From Planctomycetaceae bacterium (GTDB taxonomy: Bacteria; Planctomycetota; Planctomycetia; Planctomycetales; Planctomycetaceae), in contig JACKHO010000003.1 of assembly GCA_020638955.1 (NCBI GenBank), positions 558,001-622,000 of the forward strand: 64,000 bases of DNA, given 5' to 3'. Every line of letters starts with the position of its first letter. The first letter of the stretch is position 1. Shown here in pieces: positions 28,299-36,207 of this stretch. Made by a program: the position numbers and the translations under genes. The notes beneath the pieces were generated by a model. That model did not search any database. It saw nothing but the letters and a program-made list of their open reading frames with translations, and was not told the origin of the DNA.

Positions 28299-29636
28299 CT
28301 ATTTTGGGGAATCCTCGGGCATCTGAGCGACCACCTCGTCTACGGAAGAAGGCGTGTCCTCCGGTTTGATTTGCGGATTGACGCCACGCCGGTTGAAGGC
28401 CGCTCTCAGAACACCTTTTACCAAGCTGACGTAATCTCTGGTGGTCAGGATTGCATCGTGAATCGTCAGGATCGGCACTGTAGGGTGTTCGACTCGCATC
28501 ACATCACAAGCATCATCGATGACGATACTGCTCTCGATACGTTGAAGTTCATGAGCCAGATGCTTGTAATCGTGCCGTTTCACCCATTCGATCAGACCGG
28601 CCATCGTCGGGTAGAGAGTTCTAAATCCAGCCAGTGTTCGTTTTCCGAAGAACACATCCTTGAACAATTTCTTCTTCATTTGCGACTCGCTGTCTACTTT
28701 GCAGATTTCCTGCATTATTTCGTAGAACTTCCCTGTTTCGCAGTCTTTCTGATAGCGGATCGTGTCGTCTTCTTCCTTAGATGCACAACATACAGGGAAG
28801 ATAGACAGTGTGTGTGCTAATTGTATCTGTTCTTCTGTTAGAGGAACGCTGGTTAGAATGGCGCTTTTGATGTCATGCAGAAGAACCGCCAAGCACAAGG
28901 GCTGACAGGCGGAAACATCCATTTCAACCAATGGTTGTCCATCAATACGCAGAAATGGACGAAGAACTTTACGGAAACATGAGATGTTGGTGTGATAACG
29001 CCCATATCGGCACGGTTTGGAGCGAAAGTCCTTGAATACGATAGCTTGAATGGATGCCTCCGTATGAAGACGGTCTTCTACAAGTTGGTCGGCAATCACC
29101 GGCACCTCAGATAACGATGACAACCACGAGAACTCTGCTCTCTGCTTGTCCGACACGAACTGCATGGCTGCCTTCTCATCAACCCGAACTTTATTGAGCC
29201 AGAAATCCAGATGGCGATGAACGGGATGTTTGCGGGCGTCATCCTTCTTTCGTTGCCTCTCCTTCCGCTCCTTGACCTTGCGGGCAACTGACGATGACTC
29301 TGGCAGGCGAATCACACAGCGTGATCGGTGGAGTTCGTCTGACATGCGGTAACGAGTGGAGTTGCCTTTGGAATAGCCAGTGCGATCAAGCTGCCCGGAC
29401 TCGACCAAATAGTCGAGAATTGGAGTGACGTGCCGATTGGGGATGTACTGCCTGATGATTCGGCTATCCATCGAAATGTAAGGCTGCCCCTTCAGTCGCC
29501 GGTTGAAGATTCGGCGTGCGATCAGGCGGTGGATGAACAGGCGGGCGTAGTCGTGGTGTTTTGCGGGCAACCCTGACAAGTCCAGCGCTTCCGATGAATA
29601 CAGCCGCATTCGTGGCGTTGGTTTACGCTTGGTCAT
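28299..29636 (-). CDS. divergent palm-type polymerase-like protein of a mobile element
   Basis: 445 aa. A winged-helix-like region lies at about 45-105. Three strings in the second half are spaced as in the PolA/T7-RNA-polymerase palm: LVEMDVSACQPLCLA (motif A-like, D-x-S-x-x-Q), MKKKLFKDVFFGK (motif B-like, basic residues then FFG), and PILTIHDAILTT (motif C-like, HD). Identity of a real polymerase is inference, since exonuclease and fingers regions are not obvious. I recall related uncharacterised proteins in large mobile elements with a similar DIKNSQPF-type motif A. The start overlaps the stop of a small HTH gene by 4 nt. It could replicate the element or, if an RNA polymerase, transcribe its box-bearing genes. 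Confidence 0.6.
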   Translation of the reverse strand: MTKRKPTPRMRLYSSEALDLSGLPAKHHDYARLFIHRLIARRIFNRRLKGQPYISMDSRIIRQYIPNRHVTPILDYLVESGQLDRTGYSKGNSTRYRMSDELHRSRCVIRLPESSSVARKVKERKERQRKKDDARKHPVHRHLDFWLNKVRVDEKAAMQFVSDKQRAEFSWLSSLSEVPVIADQLVEDRLHTEASIQAIVFKDFRSKPCRYGRYHTNISCFRKVLRPFLRIDGQPLVEMDVSACQPLCLAVLLHDIKSAILTSVPLTEEQIQLAHTLSIFPVCCASKEEDDTIRYQKDCETGKFYEIMQEICKVDSESQMKKKLFKDVFFGKRTLAGFRTLYPTMAGLIEWVKRHDYKHLAHELQRIESSIVIDDACDVMRVEHPTVPILTIHDAILTTRDYVSLVKGVLRAAFNRRGVNPQIKPEDTPSSVDEVVAQMPEDSPK

Positions 29637-29818
29637 AATTCTCCTCCATGATTTGGCGTTTCTGCATTCGATGCACCAGCCTCCTGCTTTTCAAGAGCGT
29701 TCATTTGCTCATCAGCGTAGTAAGCACGCCATCGCAATTTAATCGTAGGCTTCGGCAATCGTCCTTTGGCAACTCGCCATCGGAATGCGTCATGGCTGAG
29801 ACCCAGCCGAGCCGCCAT
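29633..29818 (-). CDS. small HTH protein, excisionase-like
   Basis: 61 aa: MAARLGLSHDAFRWRVAKGR followed by a basic wing. This resembles excisionase/MerR-type DNA-binding domains. It overlaps the polymerase-like gene by 4 nt, so the two are translationally coupled. It may regulate the pair or assist recombination. Confidence 0.65.
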   Translation of the reverse strand: MAARLGLSHDAFRWRVAKGRLPKPTIKLRWRAYYADEQMNALEKQEAGASNAETPNHGGEL

Positions 29819-29850
29819 TTGTTTTTAGTCCAAAAGTCCCAACGCTTCAC

Positions 29851-29990
29851 ACATCTCCGGCTGTGAGATGTTGGTGAACCTTTTTTGGGCCGAAAGTCTG
29901 AAGTGCGGATGTGAGAAGTTTGTCTTCCGTCATGTGAGGTGCCTCTGCACTATCAGAGTGAGAAGGCCACCATTTTGTGACAGAAAATGG
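29851..29990. promoter_or_regulatory. two inverted repeats in the divergent intergenic region
   Basis: Between the HTH gene (minus) and the gene at 30132 (plus) are two perfect 7-bp-arm dyads. ACATCTC/GAGATGT lies at 29851-29871 with a 7-nt spacer, and CCATTTT/AAAATGG at 29970-29990 with a 7-nt spacer. They could be operators for the small HTH protein. The rest of 29819-30131 shows no gene. Confidence 0.4.
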
Positions 29991-30131
29991 CATTTGCCGG
30001 ATTGACGAGCGCCGATTTGACTCATTCCTTCAGTTGTCGTAGAAGGTGTCTGCTCATTTCGGAAGCACGGCTGCCGTGCAACCAATCGCATGGATGGTTG
30101 AGCATCACGAATCGTTTGAATGGAGTCACCT

Positions 30132-30740
30132 ATGACGATCTCAGAAAGGCAGAGATTCGCAATTCTCATCAGAGGGCAGGACGCTCTACCACCGGGTGTA
30201 ACAAGAGAAGAGCTTGCAGAATTGCTCTTCGACGCCACGGCACGCTTGGCACATCTGGAATGTCACGAGCAGCAGTTGCTCAACTCAGTTAATGCTCTCA
30301 GGAAAGACTTGTCTGAGATCGACGACAATGCCGTGTACATGGAAAGCGTGTCTGGGTACGTCTACCGCCACGAAACGCTGAAGATCACTCCAAAGAGAGT
30401 TGTCGTTCGTGCAACTGAAGGACCGATGGACTATCAGAATCAAGCAGTCCAACTCGACCGACAGGAATTGGAAGCAAAGGGTCATACCGCACAACGCCAA
30501 AAGTGGTTCAACACCTATCGACTTGGGTGGTTCTACCGCCAGATATTGGGGCGACAGCTTGAGCAAAAGAAAGCTGAGAGGCGGCAGGTAACAGAGAACA
30601 TTCTCTCGTACCGGACAAACCGTGACATCTGGTTCGGCGTGCCGGTCTCGGACGATGAATGGCAAACAATCTGCGGGCTTGTCCCCGAGAAGACGCACCG
30701 CTTCGACGGGCCTCTGGATTGGCGTGAATGTGGCTTCTGA
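30132..30740 (+). CDS. unrecognised 202-aa coiled-coil protein
   Basis: 202 aa from the ATG at 30132, 6 nt after GGAG; an ATG at 30120 precedes the ribosome site. Helical heptad-like stretches (LAHLECHEQQLLNSVNALRK) at the N-terminus and a basic middle; no family recognised. It lacks a 15-bp box. Confidence 0.6.
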   Translation: MTISERQRFAILIRGQDALPPGVTREELAELLFDATARLAHLECHEQQLLNSVNALRKDLSEIDDNAVYMESVSGYVYRHETLKITPKRVVVRATEGPMDYQNQAVQLDRQELEAKGHTAQRQKWFNTYRLGWFYRQILGRQLEQKKAERRQVTENILSYRTNRDIWFGVPVSDDEWQTICGLVPEKTHRFDGPLDWRECGF

Positions 30741-30768
30741 TTGAAGTTCACTGCTTGGCGATACAAGT

Positions 30769-31086
30769 TCACCTCACGCTTTTCGTCTTCTCCAACCACT
30801 TACGCAGGTCTTCAAGCTTCGGCTTCTCGCCATAAATCTCGATGTACAACGGGGCGACATACCGATGAACCGGACGACCTTCGAGGCTGTCCAGCAGCAC
30901 ATCGTGCCGGACCCATGCCGCCTCGGTAAAGTTTGCAAAGACTCTCGCCTCGGCTTCGTCAGCGGTCCAATCGGAGCCAGTCCAATAGACGGGATTCTGG
31001 AAAGTGTCTCCCTTGGCAATGATGCACCGAGGAAACTTGTCGCATCCTCTCTTGATGAGAGAGATGGCGGGGATATCGTCACTCAT
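30769..31086 (-). CDS. unrecognised 105-aa protein
   Basis: 105 aa from the ATG at 31086, chosen for an AAGGAGAAG ribosome site; it overlaps the upstream gene by 8 nt. It has alternating strands and helices and no known motif. Second gene of a two-gene unit headed by box copy 15. Confidence 0.6.
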   Translation of the reverse strand: MSDDIPAISLIKRGCDKFPRCIIAKGDTFQNPVYWTGSDWTADEAEARVFANFTEAAWVRHDVLLDSLEGRPVHRYVAPLYIEIYGEKPKLEDLRKWLEKTKSVR

Positions 31087-31327
31087 CGTCTTCTCCTTCT
31101 TGATGTTCCGGTACGAACCCGCCACCGTTGAGAACGGACGAAGCAGCGATGACCTTCGGCAAATCTTGTTTGAGCCGCCGTGGATTCCTGATGGCTAAGT
31201 TGACGATCCCTTGGCCGGTGATCCGCACTGTCATAAACAGGACTGGCACTTTCTCTCCAGTCTTTGGGCAGTCAATGACGCCGGAATCGAGTGACAGGAC
31301 TTCGCAGTCGGCAACATCGAGTTTCAT
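31079..31327 (-). CDS. unrecognised 82-aa protein
   Basis: 82 aa from the ATG at 31327 (AGGAG upstream). Beta-rich, with two cysteines. Preceded by box copy 15 on the minus strand at the standard spacing, which shows that the box follows gene orientation. Confidence 0.65.
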   Translation of the reverse strand: MKLDVADCEVLSLDSGVIDCPKTGEKVPVLFMTVRITGQGIVNLAIRNPRRLKQDLPKVIAASSVLNGGGFVPEHQEGEDDE

Positions 31328-31366
31328 GGGCACTCCTGACAATTGTGGTCGGAAACTATTTTCCAA

Positions 31367-31381
31367 CTAGCAGGTGCCTAC
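31367..31381 (-). promoter_or_regulatory. 15-bp box copy 15, minus strand (GTAGGCACCTGCTAG)
   Basis: Minus-strand copy, ending 39 nt before the ATG at 31327. Confidence 0.75.
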
Positions 31382-31477
31382 TTTCTTTCTATTGTCGAAC
31401 TGAACGGAGAGTCTGAGCGTGCGCCAAGCCTGATTCGACCAGTAGGTCGTCAACGAAAGTTCAAATCGTCAGGCTAG

Positions 31478-32533
31478 TCAGAAGCCGAGATGCTTGGGGC
31501 CACCGTATTCTGTGGCATTGATGCGAGCGACGATGAAATTCCAGTCACCCGTCCTCCGTGACTTCACAAAAGTAATTTTCACGAACGGGCCGTAGGAGAC
31601 GATCTTGCCTTGCAAGTCATCTTCCGATTGAAACTCCTTGAAGTCGGTGGGTTCTACTTGGTTCCATTTTTCACCGTTGGGTAGTTCATCTGGTCCCAGC
31701 GAGTTGGTCGCTTGCCTCATAAGTGCGTTGAATTGTTCAACATTGGTGTCTGGATAGCCTTTCGCTTTCAGATCATCGATCACATGTTTGGCCATCAGTT
31801 CCATCGCTTTCCATTCATCATTCTCATCATCAGATTCTTGGGGAGCAGCATATTTTGCGAGAACGGCTCTTCCCTTCTCTGTCTCCACGAGAGGCTCGAA
31901 TGGCGGATGACTTCGATTTACCTTTTCGACGAGGGGTTTGATCTCTTTCTCGTTACCAGCTTTAGCCAGATGATCGATCACTCGGCCATAGACAAGCGGC
32001 TTCTGGTCATCTGGGATATACATGTCTCTGTTGTTGAGAACGGCTTGATAGAGGGCGACCGCCTCCGGTTGCTTTCCCTCAGCCCACAGCGTGTTCGCTC
32101 TGGCAAGGTCTTTCTCGACTCCTTGCGTCATAAAAGTGTTGAACAGAAACAAGAGAGCGATCACGCCACCACACGCCGCCGTCCACAAGCCTTTCTCTTT
32201 GGTCGTCATCCGGGCGTTCTTCCAAACCAGAATCAGACCGACCGGAAAGCAACAGACGGTCAACAGAGCCAGAATTGCAGGGCGTTCCCAGATCGCCACT
32301 TCATCCGTTTTGCCGTTTTTGCTCGACGGCGGAGGTGGCGGCGGTGAAGTAGTCGATGCCTGTTCTGGAAAAAGGCCCTTGACGGTGGAAGCCTTCCGCC
32401 ATTCCTTCATGTCCTCCCGCCAAACAAGATCGTCGGGAGAAAGCTGACCCTTGGCTGCCATCTCTTTCAGTTGCGCCGACGTGATGGGTCCGTGCTTCTC
32501 GCCGCCTTTTGCGTAGTGCCAGTTCGCTGCCAT
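31478..32533 (-). CDS. GYF_2-domain membrane protein
   Basis: 351 aa from the ATG at 32533 (AAGGA upstream). The N-terminus is a GYF_2 domain (NWHYAKGGEKHGPITSAQL, LVWREDMKEW) of about 55 residues, followed by a proline-rich linker and two hydrophobic segments (about 90-140). The C-terminal ~200 residues are soluble and unrecognised. GYF domains bind proline-rich partners. Second gene of a unit headed by box copy 16, 34 bp after the coiled-coil membrane protein gene; the two may form a complex. Confidence 0.7.
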   Translation of the reverse strand: MAANWHYAKGGEKHGPITSAQLKEMAAKGQLSPDDLVWREDMKEWRKASTVKGLFPEQASTTSPPPPPPSSKNGKTDEVAIWERPAILALLTVCCFPVGLILVWKNARMTTKEKGLWTAACGGVIALLFLFNTFMTQGVEKDLARANTLWAEGKQPEAVALYQAVLNNRDMYIPDDQKPLVYGRVIDHLAKAGNEKEIKPLVEKVNRSHPPFEPLVETEKGRAVLAKYAAPQESDDENDEWKAMELMAKHVIDDLKAKGYPDTNVEQFNALMRQATNSLGPDELPNGEKWNQVEPTDFKEFQSEDDLQGKIVSYGPFVKITFVKSRRTGDWNFIVARINATEYGGPKHLGF

Positions 32534-32567
32534 GTGTCTGTCCTTCGTGTTTTGTCTAAGGGATAGG

Positions 32568-33419
32568 TCAAGGGAGTTCGGATTCGAGAGCGGCAATCCG
32601 GTTGTCGAGAGTGGATAGCTGGTAGTCGATGGGTACGTTGGCGTCGGCGTTGAGCTTCTGCTGCTGCTGGTAGACCATCAAGAACATGAAGGGAAAGAGC
32701 GAGAGTGCCAATGAGAGGTACAGGTAGCTCCTCCAGAACGACCCCGAGCATTCACCTTTCCTCGACTCGAACCACTTCTGAAACGCCTCACCGTAGGTGA
32801 CGGGGTTCCTTTGACGAGCGATGGCATCACGCTGCTGTCTCAAATCATTGAGTTTCACCTCAATGGATTGACGCTGCTGCAGTCGCTTTGCTCGTTTCTC
32901 GGCTCGTTTCGCCTCTTCCTTCTCAGCCCACTTGATAGCATCTTGCACTTCAGGGTCTTTCAGCAGTTCGGCGACGAGTCGATTCACGCTCGCCATTGCT
33001 CGTTCGAACGCTGTCTTGTTATCCCGGCCCCGGATCGTGGCCGTGTCGATGCCGTCCTGCTCGACCTGTACCACCACACTCAGAAGGAGGAAGTAGCGAG
33101 TAGAGGCTGGCACGTCAGACTTCAGTGAGAAGTCGGCGACGAGTTTCTCGGTCTGGAAGATGAACTCTTCGAGGTACTGCTGGAGTTGCTCTCGATTCAG
33201 TAGTTCCTGCTGGATGGCGAGTGCGTTTTCGTTTTGCCGCTTCACCTCCTCCATCTGATCGTGAATGGCCGACTGAGCAGCGAGTTGTGCTGCCATCACG
33301 CCAGTCTGGATCATGTTCCAAGTGTTGGCGTTGGCCTGCTGGCGAGCGATTTCACGCAGGGTTTCGGCTTGTCTGTCGGGCGGATGGTTGAATCCGCCTG
33401 CCGAACGAGAAAGTTCCAT
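32568..33419 (-). CDS. coiled-coil membrane protein, unrecognised
   Basis: 283 aa. Long charged helices at about 50-110 and 160-210 (EKEEAKRAEKRAKRLQQRQS) and one transmembrane segment near 235-255 (YLYLSLALSLFPFMFLMVY). AGGAGA ribosome site and box copy 16 upstream. No known family. Confidence 0.65.
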   Translation of the reverse strand: MELSRSAGGFNHPPDRQAETLREIARQQANANTWNMIQTGVMAAQLAAQSAIHDQMEEVKRQNENALAIQQELLNREQLQQYLEEFIFQTEKLVADFSLKSDVPASTRYFLLLSVVVQVEQDGIDTATIRGRDNKTAFERAMASVNRLVAELLKDPEVQDAIKWAEKEEAKRAEKRAKRLQQRQSIEVKLNDLRQQRDAIARQRNPVTYGEAFQKWFESRKGECSGSFWRSYLYLSLALSLFPFMFLMVYQQQQKLNADANVPIDYQLSTLDNRIAALESELP

Positions 33420-33460
33420 GTTGTTGATCTCCTGAACTTGTGTGGCTGAGTGAAGTCCTC

Positions 33461-33475
33461 GTAGCAGGTGCCTAA
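33461..33475 (-). promoter_or_regulatory. 15-bp box copy 16, minus strand (TTAGGCACCTGCTAC)
   Basis: Last copy seen. It ends 41 nt before the ATG at 33419 on the minus strand. Confidence 0.75.
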
Positions 33476-33601
33476 CAGGAGTCTGAGCGAGAATGGCTTT
33501 CGAACCGGCTCAAAAAAGTCTGAGCCTCTCTCAGTGGGTCTCTCGCTCATCTACATGGCGGACGAGTTCGATTGGCTTGCCAGTGCCGTTAGAATGGCGA
33601 C

Positions 33602-34189
33602 ATGTCTGGCCACACGACACAACTCCAGAATTTGATTGACCTTGCCACGAGAGGGAACGACTCGGCGTGGGAAGCAGCCTTGCGCCACACTTGCGAACGA
33701 CTCAGATCACTGGCAAGCCGAATGATGCGAACGAACCAACGTGTTGGGAGATGGGCTGAAACCGACGATGTGCTGCAAAACTCGCTAATGCGGCTGCATC
33801 GGTCGCTGGCCGAGGTGCGCCCTGAATCAGCCCGACAGTTCTACGGGCTGGCGACGACACACATCCGGCGAGAACTGATTGACCTTGCCCGGAAGCACTT
33901 CGGGGCAGGAGGGATCGGAGCCAACCATCACACGGACGGCGGCATCGCCACGGAGAACAAATCCGACGACGCCGAACCCGAGTCTGTTGAGGCGTGGGCG
34001 AAGTTTCACGAACAGGTCGAGGCGTTACCCGAACCCGAACGAGAGGTGGTCAATCTGCTCTGGTACGAGGAGATGACCCAGCCGGAAGCTGCCGAGGTGC
34101 TGGACATCTCACTGGCGACCCTGAAGCGGCGCTGGCAGTCGGCCCGGATTCGACTGAGTGAGACTTTGGACGGAGACGCATTTCAGTGA
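33602..34189 (+). CDS. ECF-type RNA polymerase sigma factor
   Basis: 195 aa with sigma region 2 (ETDDVLQNSLMRLHRSLAE, FYGLATTHIRRELIDLARKHFG) and region 4 (LWYEEMTQPEAAEVLDISLATLKRRW). This is the ECF subfamily common in Planctomycetota, often encoded next to kinases. No ribosome site is visible before the ATG, so the start is uncertain or the mRNA is leaderless. It overlaps the kinase gene. It lies inside the inferred right attachment end, so it appears to be island cargo. Confidence 0.88.
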   Translation: MSGHTTQLQNLIDLATRGNDSAWEAALRHTCERLRSLASRMMRTNQRVGRWAETDDVLQNSLMRLHRSLAEVRPESARQFYGLATTHIRRELIDLARKHFGAGGIGANHHTDGGIATENKSDDAEPESVEAWAKFHEQVEALPEPEREVVNLLWYEEMTQPEAAEVLDISLATLKRRWQSARIRLSETLDGDAFQ

Positions 34190-35862
34190 CGGAGGACGAG
34201 AGGATCAGTGACCTGCTTCTCCGATGGGAGGAAGCCCAAGAGCGAGGGGAAGACCTTGCCGCTGAGACTCTCTGCGCTGATTGTCCTGAACTCCTCGACG
34301 TTGTACAGCAGCGGATCGCCGCTCTTCAACGCATGGATTGGATGACCCGACCACGATCCGATGAGCCTGATCCAAAAGTTGGAACCACGCTGGCCAGTCG
34401 CTACCAGATCGACGAACTAATCGGCGAAGGTGGTCACGGAAAGGTCTACCGTGGCTTCGATCCCGAGCTTCAACGCCCCGTCGCCATCAAGCTGCCCAAC
34501 GACCGGAGGTTGAACACGAGCAACCTGCTGGAAGAGGCCCGCAAGGTCGCCCGGCTGCGACATCCGGGCATCGTCACCGTGTACGACGTGGGCCAGCACG
34601 AGGGAGAGCCATTCATCGTCAGCGACTTCGTGTCCGGCACCACGCTGTGCGAAGCCGGGCCTTTCACACCAATTCAAGCTGCTGGCCTCATCGCAGAGAT
34701 CGCCGAAAGCCTTCATGCTGCCCACGAACAGGGCTTCGTACATCGAGACATTAAGCCAGCGAACATTCTGATCGACCAGCAGGGCCGACCGTTACTGACG
34801 GACTTCGGCATCGCCACGGTATCTGGTGAGACTCAAGCTCAGGTTGCCGGAACCTTGCCCTACATGGCTCCTGAGCAACTGGGAGACGAATCGGTAAAGG
34901 GCGATCCCCGCACGGACATCTGGTCGCTCGGCGTTGTGTTGTATGAGCTTCTCACTGGTAAGTTGCCTTTCGACGATTCGTCACCGGCTAAGTTGATCGA
35001 CCAAATCAGAACTCATGTTCCGCTCCCGCCGAGAGGGATCAACTCGGACATCTCGCCTGCGTTGGAAGCCGTCGTTCTCAAGTGCTTGGCAAAGGCCCCG
35101 GAAGAGCGCTACGAGACCGCACAGCAGCTTGCTCATGCTCTTCGGACAGTGGGGCGAACACGCAGGCCCATGAGATGGATGCTGCTGGTGGTGCTGATAC
35201 TGGCAACCACATTGGTTGCTGTCGTGGTCCGCCAAAAATGGTCTAGCACTCCCACGGCAATCACAATCTCGACAGCCCACCTTGAAGGTATGAACTTCGA
35301 TGGCCAAACGAGAGTCATAACGCCACTTCACAGCTTCGCTCCCTGCACACTTGAAGCTTGGGTCGCTTTCACTGGCGATCCTTCAACGCAATACGTCGTT
35401 GGTAGCGACGTGCCAAATTTCTTCGGCATTGGATTCGGCGTCGAGAACAACCGCCCCAACGTGGAGACCATCCAAGGAGGGTTCCGAGTGAACAACCGGA
35501 TTCTTCCCGCTGGTGAATGGACACATCTGGCCGTCGTCTACGGATCATCCGAGACACGGCTCTACATCAGCGGCGAACTTGTGAGTTCTGGTCCACCCAC
35601 GGAAGTCCCGCAGCAGACGACGCCCTTCGTCGTCGGAAATGTCGGAGAGCAGCACCGAGATATGTTCTTCAAGGGGAACATTCGGAGCGTGCGAATCTCG
35701 GACGGCGAGCGATACACGGACACTTTTGACCCCAAAGTCGAACTAGCGCCAGACTCCACGGCGGTCCTCGTCTACGACTTCAAACAGTCCTCCGGTGATG
35801 CCATCGACGACCTGAGCGGACAGGGAAATCACGGTCGGCGAGAATGGTCCTCGGAACCATGA
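34186..35862 (+). CDS. Ser/Thr protein kinase with TM segment and LamG-like C-terminus
   Basis: 558 aa from the GTG at 34186, overlapping the sigma gene stop by 4 nt. Kinase motifs are complete: GEGGHGKVY P-loop (about 78-86), AIKLPN lysine, HRDIKPANIL catalytic loop, LTDFGIA, APE, and DIWSLGVVLYELL. A transmembrane segment (WMLLVVLILATTLVAVVV) lies near 325-345. The extracytoplasmic C-terminal ~200 residues resemble a LamG/concanavalin-like fold (FTGDPSTQYVVGSD, GEWTHLAVVYGS). The sigma-kinase pairing suggests phospho-signalling to transcription; the ligand is unknown. Confidence 0.88.
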   Translation: MTEDERISDLLLRWEEAQERGEDLAAETLCADCPELLDVVQQRIAALQRMDWMTRPRSDEPDPKVGTTLASRYQIDELIGEGGHGKVYRGFDPELQRPVAIKLPNDRRLNTSNLLEEARKVARLRHPGIVTVYDVGQHEGEPFIVSDFVSGTTLCEAGPFTPIQAAGLIAEIAESLHAAHEQGFVHRDIKPANILIDQQGRPLLTDFGIATVSGETQAQVAGTLPYMAPEQLGDESVKGDPRTDIWSLGVVLYELLTGKLPFDDSSPAKLIDQIRTHVPLPPRGINSDISPALEAVVLKCLAKAPEERYETAQQLAHALRTVGRTRRPMRWMLLVVLILATTLVAVVVRQKWSSTPTAITISTAHLEGMNFDGQTRVITPLHSFAPCTLEAWVAFTGDPSTQYVVGSDVPNFFGIGFGVENNRPNVETIQGGFRVNNRILPAGEWTHLAVVYGSSETRLYISGELVSSGPPTEVPQQTTPFVVGNVGEQHRDMFFKGNIRSVRISDGERYTDTFDPKVELAPDSTAVLVYDFKQSSGDAIDDLSGQGNHGRREWSSEP

Positions 35863-35913
35863 TCTTCGAGTGCCTCGTCGTCCAAAATGTGGGTAGCAGT
35901 CGCTCGTTGTTGG

Positions 35914-35958
35914 GGGTGCCACAAGGGGTGCCACAGTGGGTGTCACAGGGGTGCCACA
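35914..35958. repeat. four iterons GGGTGYCACA
   Basis: Copies of GGGTGYCACA start at 35914, 35926, 35938 and 35949, a period of 11-12 bp, about one helical turn. They lie 50 bp inside the ssrA-like core. This placement and phasing suit integrase or accessory-protein arm sites. Three copies read GGGTGCCACA and one reads GGGTGTCACA. Confidence 0.75.
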
Positions 35959-36009
35959 AGGAATTTGAAGGTCACGAAAACCCTGTAAAACACTGGATTT
36001 CTGCGTTTC

Positions 36010-36031
36010 GGTTCGATTCCCCCCGCCTCCA
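36010..36031 (+). other. ssrA: attachment-site core: 3' end of ssrA (tmRNA) or a tRNA
   Basis: The 22-bp GGTTCGATTCCCCCCGCCTCCA is a T-loop plus 3' acceptor strand of the kind ending tmRNA (the implied 5' end would be GGGGGCG-like). The bases before it (TTTC) cannot form the T stem, so only a fragment is present and not a functional RNA. It is followed at once by a strong terminator. This is the usual mark left at the far end of an element integrated in an RNA gene; the intact gene should lie beyond the left edge of the window. A tRNA instead of tmRNA is possible. Confidence 0.7.
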
Positions 36032-36036
36032 TCCAT

Positions 36037-36073
36037 TAGCCACTTGCTTTCCTTGAGCAAGTGGCTATTTTTA
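36037..36073 (+). terminator. intrinsic terminator downstream of the ssrA-like fragment
   Basis: TAGCCACTTGCT (36037-36048) pairs perfectly with AGCAAGTGGCTA (36056-36067), followed by TTTTTATT. Probably the original terminator of the RNA gene, displaced by the insertion. Confidence 0.85.
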
Positions 36074-36207
36074 TTGGAAATGGCGTGTTTTTCGGGGTTT
36101 GGCTAGAAGCTCTCACCGCTGGGCGCCCTCAGAATTTCCGATAAATGTTCTTATAGAGGCCGTTTTGGGACACCGATGTTCCGATAAGAGCCCGGAAAGC
36201 GTGTTCC

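Noticed and set aside
27627..28326. Open frames in the gap after the last plus-strand box
   Set aside because: None has a ribosome site, a conserved-looking product or a sensible position relative to box copy 14.
36010..36031. Functional tRNA or tmRNA gene
   Set aside because: Only the T-loop and 3' acceptor strand are present. The 5' sequence cannot form the T stem or the rest of an RNA.
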